Assembly: GCF_003594915.1 (NCBI RefSeq)
Contig: NZ_QZCS01000001.1
Location: forward strand, 1 to 64,000
DNA from: Enterobacter chuandaensis
Lineage (GTDB): Bacteria > Pseudomonadota > Gammaproteobacteria > Enterobacterales > Enterobacteriaceae
Direction: 5' to 3'
Length of the DNA: 64,000 bases
Shown: piece after piece, positions 57,163 to 64,000 of the stretch
Numbering within the stretch: position 1 is the stretch's first letter
Layout of the letters: every line of letters begins with the position of its first letter
Program-made: the position numbers and the translations under genes
The notes under the pieces: model-generated
Databases searched by the model: none
Seen by the model: the letters and a program-made list of their open reading frames with translations, nothing else
What the model was told of the DNA's origin: nothing

Positions 57163-58113
57163 ATGGCCAAGTATCAAAACATGCTGGTAGCTATCGATCC
57201 GAATCAGGACGATCAGCCAGCATTACGACGTGCTGTGTATTTACATCAACGGATTGGTGGCAAAATCAAAGCGTTTTTGCCGATCTATGACTTCTCGTAT
57301 GAGATGACCACCCTTCTGTCGCCTGACGAGCGCACCGCTATGCGTCAGGGCGTCATCAGCCAGCGTACCGCGTGGATCCGTGAACAGGCGAAGTATTACC
57401 TGGAAGCGGGAGTGCCTATTGATATTAAAGTGGTCTGGCATAACCGACCTTTTGAAGCCATTATCCAGGAAGTTGTTGCCGGTGGGCACGACCTGCTGCT
57501 GAAGATGGCGCACCAGCACGATAAGCTGGAGTCCGTGATCTTTACCCCGACCGACTGGCATTTGTTGCGTAAATGCCCTTGCCCGGTCTGGATGGTGAAA
57601 GACCAGCCGTGGCCTGAAGGCGGGAAAGCCGTTGTGGCGGTTAACCTGGCGAGCGAAGAGGATTACCACAATTCCCTCAACGAGAAGCTCGTGAAGGAGA
57701 CCATCCAGCTTGCCGATCAGGTTAACCATACCGAAGTGCATCTGGTGGGAGCCTATCCAGTTACCCCGATCAATATCGCCATCGAGCTGCCGGAGTTTGA
57801 CCCGAGCGTCTATAACGACGCGATCCGCGGTCAGCACCTGCTGGCGATGAAAGCGCTGCGCCAGAAGTTCAGCATTGATGAGAACATGACGCACGTGGAA
57901 AAAGGGCTGCCTGAAGAGGTGATCCCGGATTTAGCCGAGCATCTGCAGGCCGGGATTGTGGTGCTGGGCACCATTGGCCGGACCGGTATTTCTGCCGCCT
58001 TCCTCGGTAATACCGCCGAACAGGTGATCGACCATCTGCGCTGTGACCTGCTGGTCATTAAGCCGGATGAGTATCAGACGCCGATTGAGCTGGACGACCC
58101 GGAAGACGATTAA
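57163..58113 (+). CDS. uspE: UspE, tandem universal stress protein
   Basis: A 316-residue protein made of two Usp domains (about 1-150 and 155-305), matching E. coli UspE ([33 protein letters not shown]). The second domain carries the [21 protein letters not shown] nucleotide-loop-like segment. It is involved in oxidative stress, motility and aggregation in E. coli. AAGGAG precedes the ATG, and a terminator follows. Confidence 0.97.
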   Translation: MAKYQNMLVAIDPNQDDQPALRRAVYLHQRIGGKIKAFLPIYDFSYEMTTLLSPDERTAMRQGVISQRTAWIREQAKYYLEAGVPIDIKVVWHNRPFEAIIQEVVAGGHDLLLKMAHQHDKLESVIFTPTDWHLLRKCPCPVWMVKDQPWPEGGKAVVAVNLASEEDYHNSLNEKLVKETIQLADQVNHTEVHLVGAYPVTPINIAIELPEFDPSVYNDAIRGQHLLAMKALRQKFSIDENMTHVEKGLPEEVIPDLAEHLQAGIVVLGTIGRTGISAAFLGNTAEQVIDHLRCDLLVIKPDEYQTPIELDDPEDD

Positions 58114-58124
58114 CGTAAACATCA

Positions 58125-58149
58125 AGCCCGCCGCTCCGGCGGGCTTTTT
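58125..58149 (+). terminator. uspE terminator
   Basis: GCCCGCC-GCTC-CGGCGGGC followed by seven T, 11 bases after the uspE stop. It also lies against the 3' end of the convergent MscS-type gene. Confidence 0.94.
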
Positions 58150-58152
58150 TTA

Positions 58153-59262
58153 TCAGCTCTCCATTACCGGTTTCGGCTGTTCACCTGACGCCTCCTGCAT
58201 CCACGGCGCGTGCAATACCATACTGGGCAGCGCCAGCTTAATCTCCTGGGCGTTCAGCCCTTCAAGAATACGGATATTGATCTCCTGCTGGATGTCCATG
58301 TATTTGTTGTAATCCGCGGTATTAACAATATGGACGACTTCAAACGTCAGGCGGTCGCGGTCGAATCCCAGAAAATGGGCGCGATCGAATTTTGTCTCAC
58401 CGACATCGGTAATGATCTGCCTGACCATATCCCCCACGTAGCGCAGCTTTTCGGGCGGCGTGTCGCTGGCAACACCAAAGGTGAAGACGATGCGGCGCGT
58501 CTGCATGCGTTTGTAGTTGTGAAGCGTCTGCTGAAGCAAAATGGCGTTACCGCAGACAATCTGCTCCCCGCTCAGGCTGCGGATACGGGTCGTTTTCAGG
58601 CCAATGTGCTCTACCGTCCCCGCCACGTCGTTGAACACCACAAAATCGCCAATTTCGAACGGCTTATCAAAACCGATAGACAGTGAGGCAAACACGTCAC
58701 TGAGGATCGTTTGTACGGCGAGGGCGATGGCAATACCCCCTACCCCAAGGCTGGCAACCAGAGCAGTGATGTTGACGCCCGCGTTAGCAAGGATAGACAG
58801 CAGCATCACTGACCAGACGATGGCACGGAGAATAAGCCCCGTGATCACCAGCGTGACCGGGTTTTTATGGCTTCCCGGCGCCAGCATGACGTGACGAAGC
58901 CACGACACAACCCCTTGATCCATCCACAGCGCCACCTGGATAGCGAAAACCAGGAACCAGGCGTGGCTGACGGTGCCAAAAAGATGATCGGGTAAGTCAA
59001 CAAAACGCAGGCTGAAGAGCAGCGCCACCACAAACAGCAGGAAGCGGCTGGTGCGGTTAAGCATTTCGGTCAGGATAAAACGCATCCGGCTGGTGGTCGG
59101 GTGCTTGTCGCCCCAGGTGGTGATCCCTTTCTTAACGAACGCGATCAGGCGCGTCAGCAGCCAGTACACCAGCAGCGTCACAAAGACAACCGTGGCGGCG
59201 CCTATCCAGAATGTCGGCGTCATCATCAACGCAATGATGTCGAAGCGGGACAGAAAATGCAT
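58153..59262 (-). CDS. MscS-family mechanosensitive channel protein
   Basis: A 369-residue inner-membrane protein with about four to five helices. The MscS pore helix and beta domain follow: LVASLGVGGIAIALAVQTILSDVFASLSIGFDKPFEIGDFV, then GTVEHIGLKTTRIRSLSGEQIV. The C-terminal alpha/beta part is complete. E. coli has the MscS homologue ynaI near ynaJ-uspE, but the sequence here is clearly different from YnaI as I recall it, so it is not named so. Likely role: release of solutes on osmotic downshock. It is convergent with uspE. Confidence 0.85.
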   Translation of the reverse strand: MHFLSRFDIIALMMTPTFWIGAATVVFVTLLVYWLLTRLIAFVKKGITTWGDKHPTTSRMRFILTEMLNRTSRFLLFVVALLFSLRFVDLPDHLFGTVSHAWFLVFAIQVALWMDQGVVSWLRHVMLAPGSHKNPVTLVITGLILRAIVWSVMLLSILANAGVNITALVASLGVGGIAIALAVQTILSDVFASLSIGFDKPFEIGDFVVFNDVAGTVEHIGLKTTRIRSLSGEQIVCGNAILLQQTLHNYKRMQTRRIVFTFGVASDTPPEKLRYVGDMVRQIITDVGETKFDRAHFLGFDRDRLTFEVVHIVNTADYNKYMDIQQEINIRILEGLNAQEIKLALPSMVLHAPWMQEASGEQPKPVMES

Positions 59263-59320
59263 TACACCTCCTCATATTACGCAAAGGGTAAAGTATAGAC
59301 AGAGGAGAAAAGCCGACCGC

Positions 59321-59351
59321 AGAAATAAGAAAACCGCCCCGAAGAGCGGTT
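59321..59351 (-). terminator. pntAB operon terminator
   Basis: On the minus strand AACCGC … GCGGTT with a C/G-rich loop, followed by TTTTCTTATTT, just after the pntB stop. Confidence 0.85.
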
Positions 59352-59368
59352 TGTCAGGAGAAAGCGAA

Positions 59369-60760
<1,392 letters not shown>

Positions 60761-60767
60761 CTACCCC

Positions 60768-62832
<2,065 letters not shown>

Positions 62833-63777
62833 ATGAAGCTTAAGAACACACTCCTGGCGTCCGCACTTCTCTGTGCGACCGCCCTGTCTGCGAATGCCGC
62901 AACAGAGTTAACGCCAGAGCAAGCGGCAGCGTTAAAACCTTTTGACCATACGGTCATTGTGGGTCGTTATAATTCTATTGGCGATGCTGTCGCCGCCGCA
63001 TCAAAAGCCGCGGATAAAAACGGAGCGGCCTCGTTTTACGTTGTTGACCAGTCCGATTACGGCAACAGCGGTAACCAGCGCGTGACCATTGCGCTGTATA
63101 AAGATAATGCGCCAAAAGCTGACGCGCCGAAAAACCGCGTGATCAACGGTATCGTTGAGCTGCCAAAAGATCAGGCGATTGAGCTGGAACCTTACGACAC
63201 CGTCACCGTTCAGGGCTTCTATCGCAGCCAGCCTGAAGTGAACGATGCCATCACCAAAGCCGCGAAAGAGAAAGGGGCTTACTCTTTCTATATCGTCCGT
63301 CAGGTGGATGCTAACCAGGGCGGCAACCAGCGCATTACCGCATTCATCTACAAAGAAGATGCGAAAAAACGCGTTCTGCAGAGCCCGGACGCCATCCCTG
63401 CTGACTCCGAAGCGGGTCGCGCGGCGATAGCAAAAGGCGGCGAAGAAGCGAAGAAAGTCGAAATTCCAGGCGTAGCGACCTCTGCGGCGCCAAGCGCTGA
63501 AGTGGGTCGTTTCTTTGAAACGCAATCCACGAAAGGTGGTCGTTACTCTGTGACGCTGCCGGACGGCACCAAAATTGAAGAGCTGAACAAAGCCACTGCC
63601 GCGCAGATGGTACCGTTCGACAGCATCAAGTTTACCGGCAACTACGGCAACATGACGGAAGTCTCTTACCAGGTCGCGAAGCGTGCGGCGAAGAAAGGGG
63701 CTAAGTATTACCACATCACCCGCCAGTGGCAGGAACGTGGCAATAACGTGACCATCAGCGCCGATCTGTATAAGTAA
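62833..63777 (+). CDS. ydgH: YdgH, triple DUF1471 periplasmic protein
   Basis: A 314-residue exported protein, the same length as E. coli YdgH. The signal peptide is 1-22 (MKLKNTLLASALLCATALSANA). It has three repeats of the BhsA/McbA-type DUF1471 domain (about 33-95, 105-170 and 250-314), each with pattern VxGxYxS/N…A…KAAxKGAxxYxxxxQ. It is linked to envelope stress and biofilm in related bacteria. GAAGGA lies before the ATG at 62833; the ATG-like start at 62803 would spoil the signal peptide. Confidence 0.95.
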   Translation: MKLKNTLLASALLCATALSANAATELTPEQAAALKPFDHTVIVGRYNSIGDAVAAASKAADKNGAASFYVVDQSDYGNSGNQRVTIALYKDNAPKADAPKNRVINGIVELPKDQAIELEPYDTVTVQGFYRSQPEVNDAITKAAKEKGAYSFYIVRQVDANQGGNQRITAFIYKEDAKKRVLQSPDAIPADSEAGRAAIAKGGEEAKKVEIPGVATSAAPSAEVGRFFETQSTKGGRYSVTLPDGTKIEELNKATAAQMVPFDSIKFTGNYGNMTEVSYQVAKRAAKKGAKYYHITRQWQERGNNVTISADLYK

Positions 63778-63791
63778 CAAAATCGTTTACG

Positions 63792-63820
63792 AAAGGCGGC
63801 GCAATGCCGCCTTTTTTGTT
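63792..63820 (+). terminator. ydgH terminator
   Basis: AAAGGCGGC-GCAAT-GCCGCCTTT followed by TTTT, 15 bases after the stop. Confidence 0.95.
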
Positions 63821-63961
63821 ACTTTTTTTGAATTTCTGCCACACATCATTGCATGCTTTCGTTACACTCCGTAAAATCCCGCGCCTTAGTGTGATCCACC
63901 ATTTTTATGCGCCTCAGCGAAATAATTATTCTGGATTGGGACTTTTCATAACAGGAAGCCA

Positions 63962-64000
63962 ATGGAAAAGAAACTTGGCCTGAGTGCTTTAACTGCACTT
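63962..64000 (+). CDS. ydgI: YdgI, amino-acid antiporter of the APC family (5' end only)
   Basis: Only 13 codons are inside the window: MEKKLGLSALTAL. This is the start of E. coli YdgI (ArcD-like arginine/ornithine antiporter), which follows ydgH in E. coli. AGGAAG lies 6 bases upstream of the ATG. The rest runs off the right edge. Confidence 0.85.
   Translation, partial: MEKKLGLSALTAL

Noticed and set aside
58153-59262. Naming this MscS-type gene ynaI by position.
   Set aside because: The sequence does not match YnaI as I recall it; only family membership is supported.

Overview
The window reads as chromosomal DNA of an Enterobacteriaceae member, most likely Enterobacter (cloacae complex) or a close relative. 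It carries chromosomal oqxAB with rarA, and blocks of genes whose products I recognise as close relatives of Escherichia coli proteins (Mlc, YnfL, YnfM, ClcB, Asr, YdgU, YdgD, MdtIJ, TqsA, AbgRABT, Ogt, FNR, UspE, PntAB, YdgH, YdgI). I see no rRNA, tRNA, insertion sequence, prophage or CRISPR array. The species call is inference from gene content.

Layout. 1-1554: the 5' part of a SulP anion transporter gene. 1.8-4.9 kb: a MipA/OmpV outer-membrane protein divergent from a two-component system. 5.0-11.0 kb: the multidrug efflux locus oqxR-oqxB-oqxA-rarA, followed by SOS gene yebG. 11.1-12.1 kb: an AT-rich membrane-protein gene broken by an amber codon. 12.2-16.5 kb: a LysR regulator divergent from a secreted alpha/beta hydrolase, a NepI-like MFS exporter and a DUF1275 membrane protein. 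16.7-20.2 kb: a four-gene osmoprotectant ABC operon (osmYXWV). 20.3-32.1 kb: a block in E. coli order, clcB-bioD2-mlc-ynfL-ynfM-asr-ydgU-ydgD-mdtI-mdtJ-tqsA, interrupted by a pRiA4b ORF-3 family gene and an M32 carboxypeptidase.

32.1-59.3 kb is a long stretch that in E. coli does not lie between tqsA and pntB. It holds an oxidoreductase pair, yajD, a second MipA gene divergent from an AdeRS-like two-component system, an RND pump operon, a LysR/nitronate-monooxygenase pair, umuDC, an orphan ribbon-helix-helix protein, pdxI (ydbC), a chemoreceptor, smrA, a small RNA matching McaS, abgR-abgABT, ogt, fnr, a small membrane protein, uspE and an MscS-type channel. 59.3-64 kb returns to E. coli order with pntB, pntA, ydgH and the start of ydgI.

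Main themes. Efflux and envelope defence recur: OqxAB with its own activator and repressor, a second RND pump with its own sensor kinase, MdtIJ, three MFS exporters and two MipA proteins. The two MipA genes are both divergent from an OmpR-family two-component system, an arrangement repeated in one window. Stress control includes identical LexA boxes at yebG and umuDC, an exact RstA box at asr and an FNR site at fnr. The most useful non-coding observations are twin TGCAA-N9-TTGCA palindromes between oqxA and rarA, a McaS sRNA with a replaced 5' end, and three 11-bp-phased direct repeats upstream of the orphan DNA-binding protein.
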